This document shows positions 17,872 through 27,554 of a stretch of DNA of 64,000 nucleotides, piece by piece (the first letter of the stretch is position 1; every line of letters starts with the position of its first letter). This DNA is from Kistimonas asteriae. Its GTDB lineage: Bacteria; Pseudomonadota; Gammaproteobacteria; Pseudomonadales; Endozoicomonadaceae. A program made the position numbers and the translations under genes. Below the pieces are notes generated by a model. It was not told where the DNA came from. It saw nothing but the letters and a program-made list of their open reading frames with translations, and made no database searches. The stretch spans positions 124,640 through 188,639 of the forward strand of contig NZ_JAEVHF010000011.1 of NCBI RefSeq assembly GCF_018263925.1, in the 5' to 3' direction.

Positions 17872-18930
17872 TCAGGCGCCCTTGTAAGGCTCTACTGTAA
17901 TGTCGCCGGCAACAACTTTTGCCTTGATCTCATCCAGCTGCTCCAGCATGGCCGCTGGCAGGATCGCACGACTGTGTTCATCAATGGCCAGACCCACACC
18001 ATCCTGTGCCAGACCGGAATGAATGACAGCGCCTTTTTCAAAAGAACCGTTTTCCATAGCAGCAAATGTGTCATAGATCGCGTTACCCACATTTTTCAGC
18101 ATGGAGGTGGGAATGTGGCCCGGCTTGATACCATTCTGGTTGGAGTCGACACCGATCGCATACCGGCCACTTTCAGCCGCGGCTTCCAGCACACCGGTAC
18201 CGGTCAGAGCCGCCACCTGAAACACGACATCAACGCCCTGTGAATAGAGTTGCTTGGTCGCCTGCTTGCCCTTCACAGGATCAGACCAGCTGCCTACATA
18301 GATATTCTTGTATTCAATGGTGTCATCAATGTAGGCCACACCCTGACGAAAGCCATGCAGGAAGGCGTTGACGACCATATCATTCATGCCGCTGACCGTA
18401 CCGACTTTTTTCTCTTCGTTAATCCCCTTAATGGACGGATCTGACGTCATCAAGGCCGCAGCAACACCTGCCATGAAAGAACCTTCTTCCTCAGAGAAAT
18501 TGATGCTGGTAATCGTGCTATTGCTGTTTTCTACGACGGTATCAATGTTGACAAAGGTGATATCCGGATAACGATCCGCATACTGGCGCACCAGTTCTTC
18601 GTAGCCATAAGAAATCACATAAATAACATCCGCACGCCATTTAACGGCAGATTCCAGTGACTGGGGGTATTTGGCTGCGTCAAAGTTATTTTCAATCGTG
18701 ATGGTCTCAATGCCGTAATCCGCTACCAGACGATTGATACCTGCCTGACCGGAGTCATAGAACGACTGATCACCCAGTGCACCATTCAACACATAGGCGA
18801 CACGCACCGGGTCCGTCCCCTTTTCCTGACCATCCGCAGCCGTTTCATTGCTGTCGCTGCAGCCTGCGATCAACACGGCCATACAACTGCCCAGAACCAG
18901 GCTCCAGATCGACTGCCAGCGCTTAAACAT
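17872..18930 (-). CDS. BMP/PnrA-family nucleoside-binding lipoprotein
   Basis: A 352-residue substrate-binding lipoprotein of the basic membrane protein (BMP/PnrA) family, which delivers purine nucleosides or similar ligands to the importer. A signal peptide ends in the lipobox LIAGC. The mature part has family blocks VRVAYVLNGALGDQSFYDSG, KWRADVIYVISYGYEE, GVAAALMTSDPSIKG, VDVVFQVAALTGTGVLEAA and YAIGVDSNQNGIKPGHI. ATG 18930 has GGAGA 6-7 bases upstream and gives a normal signal peptide; the frame extends to 18954 without a better start. It is the first gene of the operon, and a palindromic operator candidate lies about 50 bases upstream. Confidence 0.92.
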   Translation of the reverse strand: MFKRWQSIWSLVLGSCMAVLIAGCSDSNETAADGQEKGTDPVRVAYVLNGALGDQSFYDSGQAGINRLVADYGIETITIENNFDAAKYPQSLESAVKWRADVIYVISYGYEELVRQYADRYPDITFVNIDTVVENSNSTITSINFSEEEGSFMAGVAAALMTSDPSIKGINEEKKVGTVSGMNDMVVNAFLHGFRQGVAYIDDTIEYKNIYVGSWSDPVKGKQATKQLYSQGVDVVFQVAALTGTGVLEAAAESGRYAIGVDSNQNGIKPGHIPTSMLKNVGNAIYDTFAAMENGSFEKGAVIHSGLAQDGVGLAIDEHSRAILPAAMLEQLDEIKAKVVAGDITVEPYKGA

Positions 18931-18980
18931 GATTTTCTCCGCACAGGAACGCATGCAATGGTTTCAACCAACCTGTCCTT

Positions 18981-18996
18981 TTGACCGATCGGTTAA
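18981..18996. promoter_or_regulatory. RutR/TetR-like palindrome upstream of the nucleoside-transport operon
   Basis: TTGACC-GATC-GGTTAA is an inverted repeat with one imperfect pair. It resembles operators of TetR-family regulators such as RutR (TTGACCANNTGGTCAA), which controls pyrimidine-related genes in E. coli. Its place 50 bases before the binding-protein gene suggests ligand-dependent repression. No regulator gene is adjacent. Confidence 0.45.
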
Positions 18997-19137
18997 ACGC
19001 CACGTGTAGAAGGAAATAAATTGCGCGGATTATGACGAGCAAGCCCGCTGTTCATCTTTGATAAAAATCAAACAGATTGCATTCAAGACAAACAAAAATA
19101 ACCATTTTTAGAGGTTATTTGTCAGCAGGCAGTGTTT

Positions 19138-19731
19138 TTATACTACCAGACCCGGTGTACGGAGCATTCCCCAGAACGGCAGTTTCCCTCCCGGTGTAAA
19201 ACAGTGCTCGACCACACGGAACCCCATTGACTGGTACAAATGCGTGTTTCGCTCTCGTTGCGTCTCCAGATAACAAGGCTGCTGCCGTCGATCCAGATCC
19301 TGCAGTTTTTCACTTAACAACTGTTTGCCAATACCGCGTCCTTGCGCGTCAGGATGGACAGCAAGAAGGTTAAGATACCAATGTGGCCAGGGCATATGAT
19401 GGAAACGCACAGCCTGACAGAACAGGGAAAAAGCCTGCATCCGACTACGGTACTGCTCCTCTAACGCATAGGTGTGCATAAAGGTCAGCTGAGGCAGCAT
19501 GGGAGATACCGAGGGTGGCAGCCAGACAGCGACACCACAGACCGCATCAGAATCTGCATAGATCTCCGCGGTTTCCGGTAATGCCTTAAGATAATGGAGA
19601 AAATCCTGCTCCAGAGACGCCCTCAGATCAGGGATAGCCTGTCCATATTCAGCGAATAACTCATAATGCAGAAAAGCGGCAGCCAGAGTTTGGGCGGCTG
19701 CCGAAAAATCTGAGGAAAAAAGCCGTTTCAC
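19138..19731 (-). CDS. GNAT-family N-acetyltransferase
   Basis: An acetyltransferase of about 197 residues in the GNAT superfamily, transferring acetyl from acetyl-CoA to an unknown amine. The acetyl-CoA loop is visible as LLAVHPDAQGRGIGKQLL (Q/R-x-x-G-x-G/A motif), followed by the typical PCYLETQRERNTHLYQSMGF segment in which the chain turns to motif B. The start is uncertain: GTG 19731 gives the usual GNAT opening, while the frame runs up to a TTG at 19758, and neither has a good ribosome site. It stands alone between the nucleoside-transport operon and an MFS gene. Confidence 0.85.
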   Translation of the reverse strand: MKRLFSSDFSAAAQTLAAAFLHYELFAEYGQAIPDLRASLEQDFLHYLKALPETAEIYADSDAVCGVAVWLPPSVSPMLPQLTFMHTYALEEQYRSRMQAFSLFCQAVRFHHMPWPHWYLNLLAVHPDAQGRGIGKQLLSEKLQDLDRRQQPCYLETQRERNTHLYQSMGFRVVEHCFTPGGKLPFWGMLRTPGLVV

Positions 19732-19893
19732 GCCAAAACAACCCTGATTTAATCTCAATATTGGCGCAGTCTATGATGATCGTCACCGGATCATGTTGAC
19801 GCGAATCAGTCTCCGGGGTGCCATTCTTCTCAGTGCATGATGTTGCTCAAAAAAGGGGGGTTTATCCATCTATCCACACCTTTGTGCAAGCAA

Positions 19894-21246
19894 TCACCAC
19901 TCTCCAAAGTGCCGCAGGCGTTGCTGGTCAAGGTGTCGTTTATCGACCTTCAAATAGGCGGTTTGTTCTTCCACGATGACGGTCACTTCCTTTACCCCTG
20001 AGACAGAAGCGATCTGTTCATGGACACGGACGGCTTCGGTGGGTACAACAGGAAATAAATCCATGACCAGGCTGGTGACATAGCGAGGCTGACGCATGGT
20101 CATCACCAACAACCACCAAATGGCTGTCGCGGAACCACACACCACCAGCACACCAAGATGTCCGTAAGACTGATAGGCAACCCCACTCAGTGCCCCACCC
20201 AAACCTGCACCCAGAAACTGGCAGGTCGAATAGGCGCCCATTGCCGTACCACGATTTCCCGCCGGTGCCTGACGGCTCACCAAAGATGGCAATGTGGCTT
20301 CAAGGAAGTTAAAGGCGGCAAAAAAGAGGAAAACACTAATGATCAAGCCGATCAAACTGTCTCTCTCTGACCAGGCAACAATCTGGGCAACCAATAATAA
20401 TGCAACCGCCCCGACCATCACTTGTTTCAGGCACTGCTTCCGTTCGCCGATCACAATGAGCGGCACCATCGCAACAAACGACAGAACCATCGTCAACAGA
20501 TAGACCCACCAGTGTTGTTCACGCGGCAAGCCTGCAAGGTTCTGCAGATCCAGCGGGACAGTAATGAATAGCCCCATCAGAACAAAATGAAGGATGAAAA
20601 TCCCGACATCTAAACGGAGCAATTGCTGATCTTTCAACGTGGCGCTGAGTTGCCCGGTAATGGTGGCGGTTTCACGATTAAACTTCTGAATGGCGGGAGT
20701 CGGAACTCCCCATGCAACAATCACCATCGCGGCCAGGGCAGCAACAGCCGTGACCATAAACAGCCCATCTATGCCTGTCAGTCGTGTAATCAGCGGCCCC
20801 AGCACCATCGCCACACAAAATGAGACACCAATACTCATGCCAACCATGGCCATGGCCTTGGTCCGATTCTGTTCACGGGTGAGATCAGACAATAGTGCAG
20901 TAATCGCTGCTGCGACCGCTCCCGCCCCCTGAAGGAAACGTCCCGCAATAATGCCAACTATGGAATCAGAAAATGCCGCCAACAGGCTGCCCAGAAAGAA
21001 GATGGCCAGCCCGATGAGGATAACGGGTTTTCTACCGATCCGGTCTGATAACAATCCGGCAGGAATTTGTAACAGCGCCTGGGTAATACCATAGGCGCCA
21101 ATCGCCAGTCCGATTAATGCGGGCGTGCTGCCCTCAATCGTATCGGCATAAACAGCCAATACCGGAAGCAACATGAACAACCCCAGCATGCGCAGGGCGA
21201 ACACAGCGGATAATGACAGCGAGGCTCTTACTTCCAGTTGATTCAT
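19894..21246 (-). CDS. YajR-like MFS transporter
   Basis: A major facilitator of 450 residues, close to E. coli YajR (454) along its length. Conserved parts include FALRMLGLFMLLPVLAVY, the motif-A loop GLLSDRIGRKPVILIG, ALLSDLTREQNRTKAMAMVG and RGTAMGAYSTCQFLGAGLGG. After 12 membrane helices a C-terminal domain of about 70 residues (VKEVTVIVEEQTAYLKVDKR) matches the ferredoxin-like YAM domain of YajR. It is probably a proton-driven exporter of unknown substrate. In pseudomonads the homologue lies between uvrA and ssb; here it is separated from both by inserted genes. Confidence 0.9.
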   Translation of the reverse strand: MNQLEVRASLSLSAVFALRMLGLFMLLPVLAVYADTIEGSTPALIGLAIGAYGITQALLQIPAGLLSDRIGRKPVILIGLAIFFLGSLLAAFSDSIVGIIAGRFLQGAGAVAAAITALLSDLTREQNRTKAMAMVGMSIGVSFCVAMVLGPLITRLTGIDGLFMVTAVAALAAMVIVAWGVPTPAIQKFNRETATITGQLSATLKDQQLLRLDVGIFILHFVLMGLFITVPLDLQNLAGLPREQHWWVYLLTMVLSFVAMVPLIVIGERKQCLKQVMVGAVALLLVAQIVAWSERDSLIGLIISVFLFFAAFNFLEATLPSLVSRQAPAGNRGTAMGAYSTCQFLGAGLGGALSGVAYQSYGHLGVLVVCGSATAIWWLLVMTMRQPRYVTSLVMDLFPVVPTEAVRVHEQIASVSGVKEVTVIVEEQTAYLKVDKRHLDQQRLRHFGEW

Positions 21247-21324
21247 ACAAGCTACTTATCATTCTTTAGTCGGCGAAACAGCAGCATTGTATCAGTTGGA
21301 AGACACCTTATAGCAAGTACAGTG

Positions 21325-23166
21325 TTATGAAGCAGCTGCGCCCGAAGCCCCCCGCACCTCACGCCGGACAGTTTCATCATCAATGCGCTGATCGATGGAT
21401 TTGATATCCTCAGTTTTATATCCCTGCAAGCCGGTATTATATTCCTGGATCTCCAGGTTCCCGCTATTAAGCAGTATGGAATGCCACAATTCCTGCTCTT
21501 CGGGTGTCAGCGGGGCACCCGGTTCAGGGACGTCACCACGCAGCTCACAACGTGCAGCCAGAAACTTCACCTCCGCATCCAGCATTCCCGTACGGTCTTT
21601 ACCACTCTTGCAGTTCGACAACGGAATCCCCTTTAGAAGATGGGTGAGCAGCAGGATACGGGAAGGCATTTTATAGGCTTCTCCACGATCTTTATGATGC
21701 AGTTCTTTCTGAAATATCGTTCTGATCTGCCGCTCAAGCTGCCTGACGACCCTGAACTCTCTCCGTAAGGCAGCAATGCGACCTGAAATAACCTCAAACT
21801 CCTGAGAAGTCGCCATTGAGAGCCTGCCTTCCAGTGCCTCAAGTTTGGCCGCCTGATTATTGATATACTCCATGACCCATCCTCCGGGGATATCCGTTTT
21901 CTCTTCAGGGTTACCAATCAACCTCTCAAGGCTTGTTCGGTTCATAGCATCTGATACGTCCCATCCGACCAACGCATCAGGCACTGAAGGACCAATAGCG
22001 AAATAATTAACGCCAAAATTGAAACACAACATCCGTGTTGTCAGTCTGATCACCTGAGGGGTTCCATCCGGCCCCATAATATCCAGTATTATTGGCTGTT
22101 TCCCCGTCAGCTGACTGAAGGCTTCAGTCTGATCAGCCAGCATTCTCCTTTCATTATCCAACCCAGATCGTATCAAGTCAGGCGTCACCAACGATGTAGA
22201 TACCAAATCGAGGTGTACTGACTTTTCAGGATGAGCAAAAGCCTGCTGCAACAATTCAGGGCGGAGACTAAGCGCAGCCAGTAATGATTCCTTCGCGCGC
22301 TGTAGATTGGCGACCTTTCGTTCGTCGCCTTCTATTCCATAGGCGGAATGAATGCCGTGCCGAACCCCCTGATAGAGCACATGCCCGGTCTCACGACTTC
22401 GCAAACTGGATGTCCAGAGATTCACGGCATGGTCTGCAGAAGTTATGGTCAATGAAGAAACACCGCCCCCCTGGTAACTGACCGGAAAAAAATCCTTATC
22501 CGTCGATACTGAGGAACGCATTTCAGCAGCAGGCGTCTGCTGACTCTCCAACATGCCAAGCGATCGATTTTCAATGGTTCCTTTTACTGCCTGCCACTTT
22601 TTTTGATTTAACCCCCTTATGATTTTGCCTTTCATTAACGGTTTCAAGTCTTTAGGGGGATACCCTGCCTTAACAAGGCGCCGCCTCAAGCTCACAGGAT
22701 GCCCTTTGACTTCACGGATCAATCTTTTATCCGTCACTGGTTCGTGCGCTTGATCTTGCTCATTGGCCGTTAACAGACTTTGCAGCTCAGCTTCCAGTAC
22801 ATCGCGCAGTGCTAACAGTGGACGCGACATAAACCGGTTTTCATTAATCAGCTCTATCGCGACTAACAGATTCCGAACCCTGGCTTCATTTAACGCCCCC
22901 AGGCTGATAGAACTCTTCCACTTACCCGGACTGACTCGCCTTGTTGCCAAAAAGTGATCCAGGGGCTCAGATCTAATCGTACGCTCAGACAATCTCCGCG
23001 GCGTATTACCTGCACGAAACCTTGCTCTTAAATACGTAATAGGATTTCGAACGCTAATTAAACGACTAAGCCCTTGACGCCAACGAGTCCATCGTGAATT
23101 CGTCGTTTGTGTCTGATGTGAGCGATTGGGTCGCTGGTTGGAAGGGTTAACGCCTCCTGGCCGCAT
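21325..23166 (-). CDS. SopB/IpgD-family inositol phosphate phosphatase (candidate type III effector)
   Basis: A 613-residue protein of the SopB/SigD/IpgD family, effectors that dephosphorylate host phosphoinositides after injection. Both family hallmarks are present: FNFGVN (from F382) and the CX5R catalytic loop NCKSGKDRTG (C519, R525), followed by MLDAEVKFLAARCEL as in SopB. There is no signal peptide. The first 60 residues are rich in Arg, Ser, Thr, Gln and Asn, compatible with a type III secretion signal, and about 350 residues of poorly conserved N-terminal region precede the catalytic part. The ribosome site is weak. It sits alone between the YajR-like gene and uvrA, a place with no secretion genes, so acquisition by transfer is likely. 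Enzymatic activity and secretion are inferred. Confidence 0.85.
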   Translation of the reverse strand: MRPGGVNPSNQRPNRSHQTQTTNSRWTRWRQGLSRLISVRNPITYLRARFRAGNTPRRLSERTIRSEPLDHFLATRRVSPGKWKSSISLGALNEARVRNLLVAIELINENRFMSRPLLALRDVLEAELQSLLTANEQDQAHEPVTDKRLIREVKGHPVSLRRRLVKAGYPPKDLKPLMKGKIIRGLNQKKWQAVKGTIENRSLGMLESQQTPAAEMRSSVSTDKDFFPVSYQGGGVSSLTITSADHAVNLWTSSLRSRETGHVLYQGVRHGIHSAYGIEGDERKVANLQRAKESLLAALSLRPELLQQAFAHPEKSVHLDLVSTSLVTPDLIRSGLDNERRMLADQTEAFSQLTGKQPIILDIMGPDGTPQVIRLTTRMLCFNFGVNYFAIGPSVPDALVGWDVSDAMNRTSLERLIGNPEEKTDIPGGWVMEYINNQAAKLEALEGRLSMATSQEFEVISGRIAALRREFRVVRQLERQIRTIFQKELHHKDRGEAYKMPSRILLLTHLLKGIPLSNCKSGKDRTGMLDAEVKFLAARCELRGDVPEPGAPLTPEEQELWHSILLNSGNLEIQEYNTGLQGYKTEDIKSIDQRIDDETVRREVRGASGAAAS

Positions 23167-23241
23167 GTTGTCGTCCGTGTTTATTCCCCATTCTCAACAC
23201 TATAGGATTACTGTTCGCAAGCAGTCCACATTAAAACCTGC

Positions 23242-23270
23242 ATGACCTGACTGTAGCGCTTCTTTATAAT
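23242..23270 (+). promoter_or_regulatory. uvrA promoter
   Basis: A perfect TATAAT (23265-23270) stands 17 bases after ATGACC (23242-23247), 28 bases before the GTG start of uvrA. No LexA box was found over it. Confidence 0.65.
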
Positions 23271-23297
23271 AGCCGGTTCTCTGTAAGGAGTTGGCTT

Positions 23298-26138
23298 GTG
23301 GACCAGATAACTGTCCGTGGTGCAAGAACCCACAATCTCAAGAATATCAATCTGGATATTCCCCGCGATAAACTGATTGTCATCACTGGGCTGTCCGGTT
23401 CCGGGAAATCCTCACTGGCGTTTGACACCCTTTATGCGGAAGGTCAGCGACGCTATGTGGAGTCTCTGTCGACTTATGCACGACAGTTTCTGTCTATGAT
23501 GGAAAAGCCGGATGTGGATCACATTGAAGGCTTGTCACCCGCAATCTCCATTGAACAGAAATCCACCAGCCATAACCCGCGTTCAACGGTTGGTACGATT
23601 ACGGAAGTTTACGACTATCTTCGTCTTCTGTTTGCCCGCACCGGTATTCCCCGTTGTCCCAGACACCATCACCCACTGGAAGCACAAACTGTCAGCCAGA
23701 TGGTTGATCAGGTGCTCGCCTTGCCAGAGGGTGAAAAAGTCATGATCCTTGCGCCGGTTGTACGGGACCGGAAAGGCGAACACCTGCACATTTTCAGTGA
23801 GCTGAAAAGTCAGGGCTTTATTCGCGCCCGCATAGACGGCATTGTGACCGATCTGGATACGCCACCGAGTCTGGACAAAAAACGCAAACACACGATTGAA
23901 GTTGTCGTTGACCGTTTCAAAGTGCGCGCTGACCTGCAGTTGCGTATTGCAGAGTCCTTTGAAACCGCGCTGGGTCTGACTGATGGGTTGGTTTCAGTCA
24001 GCTTCATGGATAGCGACCAGGACGACATTGTCTTCTCTGCAAAATATGCCTGCCCAGAGTGTGGCTACAGCCTCAATGAACTTGAGCCAAGGTTGTTTTC
24101 CTTCAACAATCCAGCCGGTGCCTGTCCGACGTGTGACGGCCTGGGGGTTCGGCAGTTTTTTGATCCGGACAGAATCATCCAGCATCCGGAACTGACCCTG
24201 GCGGAAGGCGCTATCCGTGGCTGGGATCGCCGCAGTGTCTACTATTTCCACATGCTGAAATCTCTGGCTGCCCATTGCGGCTTCGATATTGATACACCCT
24301 TCGATGAACTCTCTGCGGCACATCAAGAAGTCATTCTGCATGGTTCAGGGCATGAAGAGATCGATTTCAGCTACATCAATGATCGTGGCGATATATACCG
24401 CAAACGGCATCGGTTCGAAGGCATCATCCCTAATTTTGAACGACGTTACCGGGATACAGATTCGCAATCCGTTCGCGATGAGCTATCCAAATTCCTGGCT
24501 ACGCAGGCCTGCCCGAAGTGTAAAGGCACCCGCCTGCGAGAAGAGGCACGGAATGTGTTTATCGAAGACAACACTCTGCCCGATATTACACGGCTGCCTG
24601 TTGAAAAGTCCCTTGCCTACTTCCAGAACCTGAGTTTACCGGGCCGTCGTGGTGAAATTGCGTCCAAAATACTCAAGGAGATTTCCGATCGTCTGAGTTT
24701 TCTGGTGAATGTTGGCCTCAATTACCTGACACTGGATCGCAGTGCAGAAACGCTGTCCGGTGGTGAAGCCCAGCGTATCCGACTCGCCAGCCAGATTGGC
24801 GCAGGTCTGGTAGGCGTCATGTATATCCTGGATGAGCCGTCTATCGGCCTTCACCAGCGTGACAATGACAGACTATTGAAAACCCTGACCCGTCTGCGTG
24901 ATCTCGGTAATACTGTTATTGTCGTGGAACATGATGAGGACGCGATTCGCTCAGCAGATCATGTAATCGATATTGGCCCCGGTGCGGGTGTTCATGGCGG
25001 TTGCGTTATTGCACAAGGGGCACCGGACGACGTTATTGCGTCCCCCCAATCCCTGACTGGCCAGTATCTTTCGGGCGTTCTGGAAATTGCGATTCCAGCC
25101 AACCGGCATCCTGTGGATAAAAAGAAACTATTAAGCCTGTCAGGCTGCACGGGCAACAACCTGAAAAATGTAAACCTGGAGATCCCTGTTGGTCTGATGA
25201 CGTGTATTACCGGTGTATCTGGCTCGGGTAAATCGACATTGATCAACAGCACGCTGTATCCCATTTGCGCCCATCACCTGAATGGGGCTACGACGCTCTC
25301 CTCTTCACCTTATCAAAAAATCACTGGTTTAGATCACTTCGATAAATGCATTGATATCGACCAGAGCCCCATTGGCCGGACACCTCGCTCTAACCCGGCC
25401 ACCTATACGGGCATATTCACGCCTATCCGGGAGCTTTTTGCCGGCACCCAGGAAGCACGCTCGCGGGGCTACAAACCGGGTCGGTTCAGTTTTAATGTTA
25501 AAGGAGGCCGCTGCGAAGCGTGTCAGGGCGATGGCGTCATCAAGGTTGAGATGCACTTCCTGCCGGATATTTACGTCCCCTGCGACGTCTGTAAGGGCAA
25601 ACGTTATAACCGTGAAACCCTGGATATCCAATACAAGGGTAAGAGCATTGATGAAGTGCTGGATATGACTGTCGAGGATGCTCTGGTGTTCTTTGATGCT
25701 ATTCCTGCACTCAAGCGTAAACTGCAAACACTTATGGATGTCGGGTTGTCGTATATCCGGTTGGGCCAGAATGCGACAACACTCTCTGGCGGTGAAGCGC
25801 AACGGGTTAAGCTTGCCAAAGAGCTGTCCAAACGGGATACCGGCAAAACGCTATATATCCTGGATGAGCCGACCACCGGACTTCATTTTCATGATATCCA
25901 GCAATTGCTACAGGTACTCCACCGGTTGCGCGACCACGGCAACACGGTCGTAGTTATAGAGCATAACCTGGATGTTATCAAAACCGCTGACTGGTTGGTG
26001 GACCTTGGTCCGGAAGGGGGCGATGGCGGCGGTGAAATCATTGCAACGGGAACCCCGGAAGACGTTGCTGCAATCTCTGCATCACATACCGGTCATTTTC
26101 TTAAGCCCATTATTCAGAAGGCCAAAGCGGTGGCCTGA
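23298..26138 (+). CDS. uvrA: Excinuclease ABC subunit A
   Basis: UvrA, 946 residues, the damage-recognition ATPase of nucleotide excision repair, which loads UvrB on lesions. Two ABC ATPase modules are visible: Walker [16 protein letters not shown] and [12 protein letters not shown], signatures [12 protein letters not shown] and [12 protein letters not shown], and Walker [12 protein letters not shown] and [11 protein letters not shown]. Zinc fingers are formed by CPECGYSL with CPTCDGLG and by CEACQGDG with CDVCKGKR. The GTG start has a strong AAGGAG 8 bases upstream and a consensus promoter. It is transcribed away from the SopB-like gene and convergent with the aminotransferase gene. Confidence 0.98.
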   Translation: MDQITVRGARTHNLKNINLDIPRDKLIVITGLSGSGKSSLAFDTLYAEGQRRYVESLSTYARQFLSMMEKPDVDHIEGLSPAISIEQKSTSHNPRSTVGTITEVYDYLRLLFARTGIPRCPRHHHPLEAQTVSQMVDQVLALPEGEKVMILAPVVRDRKGEHLHIFSELKSQGFIRARIDGIVTDLDTPPSLDKKRKHTIEVVVDRFKVRADLQLRIAESFETALGLTDGLVSVSFMDSDQDDIVFSAKYACPECGYSLNELEPRLFSFNNPAGACPTCDGLGVRQFFDPDRIIQHPELTLAEGAIRGWDRRSVYYFHMLKSLAAHCGFDIDTPFDELSAAHQEVILHGSGHEEIDFSYINDRGDIYRKRHRFEGIIPNFERRYRDTDSQSVRDELSKFLATQACPKCKGTRLREEARNVFIEDNTLPDITRLPVEKSLAYFQNLSLPGRRGEIASKILKEISDRLSFLVNVGLNYLTLDRSAETLSGGEAQRIRLASQIGAGLVGVMYILDEPSIGLHQRDNDRLLKTLTRLRDLGNTVIVVEHDEDAIRSADHVIDIGPGAGVHGGCVIAQGAPDDVIASPQSLTGQYLSGVLEIAIPANRHPVDKKKLLSLSGCTGNNLKNVNLEIPVGLMTCITGVSGSGKSTLINSTLYPICAHHLNGATTLSSSPYQKITGLDHFDKCIDIDQSPIGRTPRSNPATYTGIFTPIRELFAGTQEARSRGYKPGRFSFNVKGGRCEACQGDGVIKVEMHFLPDIYVPCDVCKGKRYNRETLDIQYKGKSIDEVLDMTVEDALVFFDAIPALKRKLQTLMDVGLSYIRLGQNATTLSGGEAQRVKLAKELSKRDTGKTLYILDEPTTGLHFHDIQQLLQVLHRLRDHGNTVVVIEHNLDVIKTADWLVDLGPEGGDGGGEIIATGTPEDVAAISASHTGHFLKPIIQKAKAVA

Positions 26139-26144
26139 CAAAAT

Positions 26145-26171
26145 AAAAACCCGGCTACATGCCGGGTTTTT
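26145..26171. terminator. Bidirectional terminator between uvrA and the aminotransferase gene
   Basis: AAAAACCCGGC / GCCGGGTTTTT forms an 11-bp perfect stem with a 5-base loop and T-runs on both strands, midway between convergent stops. Confidence 0.92.
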
Positions 26172-26193
26172 ATTTTATATCTGAATTACGCCC

Positions 26194-27372
26194 TTATGCG
26201 TAAATCGCATTCGCTGCCTTGATTGACTCACCGGCTTTAAAGTTATATCCCTGCTTAAGCAATGCGGCTTCAAGTGCAGACAGACAGCTCAACACATTGG
26301 ACTTGTTCGCAGCATAGCCCATTAATCCAATGCGCCAGACCTTACCGGCAAAAGCGCCCAGTCCTGCTCCAATTTCCAAGTTATAGTCCTTTAAAAGCTG
26401 GTTTCTTACTGCAGCATCATCGACCCCATCAGGTATGACAACGGCGTTAAGTTGAACCAAACGTTCTTTTTCAGGAACCAGCATCTCCAAACCAATGGCA
26501 GCCAAGCCAGCTGTTAGCGCACGGTGATGCAGCGCATGGCGCTCCCAGGCATTTTCCAGCCCTTCCTCCTGCAAAATGCACAAAGCCTCATGCAGAGCGT
26601 ACAACTGATTCACAGGTGCTGTATGGTGGTAGGCGCGCTTCCCCTCACCTCCCCAGTAACCCATGATCAGGCTCATATCAAGGAACCAGCTTTTTACCTT
26701 GCTCTTCCTACCGTTAATCTTCGCGATGGCTGCGTCGCTGAAGCTGACTGGGGACAAACCCGGCACGCACGATAAACACTTCTGTGAGCCGGAATACACA
26801 GCATCAATACCCCATTGATCAATATTCAACTCACAACCGCCCAACGATGTGACACTATCGACAATCGTCAAACAGTCATGTGCTTTCGCCAAACGGCAAA
26901 GTGCTTCTGCATCGGATAATGCACCGGTTGATGTCTCTGCATGGACGAAGGCAAGAATGGCTGCATCCGGATGCTGAATCAGCGCGTCCTCAACGCTGGC
27001 CGGATCAACCGCACGCCCCCATTCAGATTCAACGATGATGGGTACACCACCAAAACGCTCGACATTCTCCTTCATCCGTCCGCCAAACACGCCATTGATG
27101 CAAACAATAACCTTGTCACCTTCGTCTACAAGGTTTGCAAAGCAGGCTTCCATACCCGCTGACCCTGGTGCTGAAATCGGTAATGTCAGGCGATTTTCCG
27201 TTTTGAACGCATACTGAATCAGTACCTTAAGTTCATCCATCATGCGGATAAATTCAGGATCCAGGTGACCGATCGTCGGACGGGAGAGTGCTTCTGTGAT
27301 TCGCGGGTTAACATCGGAAGGGCCTGGGCCCATGAGTGTACGGCGTGGCGGATGGAATGAAGTAATTGTCAT
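26194..27372 (-). CDS. Alanine/serine-glyoxylate aminotransferase (class V)
   Basis: A PLP-dependent class V aminotransferase of 392 residues, the same length as AGXT-type enzymes, which convert glyoxylate to glycine with alanine or serine as donor. The N-terminus LMGPGPSDVNPRI, the PAPGSAGMEA-like cofactor region (SAPGSAGMEACFANL), VHAETSTG, the aspartate in IVDSVTSLGG and the Schiff-base lysine in SGSQKCLSCVPG are all present. The arginine near the end (KVWRIGLMGYAA) binds the substrate carboxylate. Substrate choice (alanine, serine or ureidoglycine, as in PucG) cannot be settled. It lies between uvrA and rplQ as a single-gene unit. Confidence 0.9.
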   Translation of the reverse strand: MTITSFHPPRRTLMGPGPSDVNPRITEALSRPTIGHLDPEFIRMMDELKVLIQYAFKTENRLTLPISAPGSAGMEACFANLVDEGDKVIVCINGVFGGRMKENVERFGGVPIIVESEWGRAVDPASVEDALIQHPDAAILAFVHAETSTGALSDAEALCRLAKAHDCLTIVDSVTSLGGCELNIDQWGIDAVYSGSQKCLSCVPGLSPVSFSDAAIAKINGRKSKVKSWFLDMSLIMGYWGGEGKRAYHHTAPVNQLYALHEALCILQEEGLENAWERHALHHRALTAGLAAIGLEMLVPEKERLVQLNAVVIPDGVDDAAVRNQLLKDYNLEIGAGLGAFAGKVWRIGLMGYAANKSNVLSCLSALEAALLKQGYNFKAGESIKAANAIYA

Positions 27373-27516
27373 GCTCTTGTATCTTTTCGTTTTTTGGGAG
27401 ACAAGCTGCCAGCAGGGTTCACATGGCAGAGCAACATTCGGTAGGCAGGATACACCAGAAAAAGGTTAAGTGCGCGCCCCTCAAGGATATTCATATCGGC
27501 ACTGAATTTCAGGCAT

Positions 27517-27548
27517 AAAAAAACCGGGCTTAAAGCCCGGTTTTTTTT
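27517..27548 (-). terminator. Terminator of the alpha operon (after rplQ)
   Basis: CCGGGCT-TAA-AGCCCGG flanked by A and T runs of seven to eight bases, just downstream of the rplQ stop on the minus strand. Confidence 0.92.
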
Positions 27549-27554
27549 GCTGAT

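Noticed and set aside
23221..23297. A LexA box at the uvrA promoter
   Set aside because: CTGTTCGCAAGCAG and neighbouring sequences do not fit CTGT-N8-ACAG; only the sigma-70 promoter is convincing.
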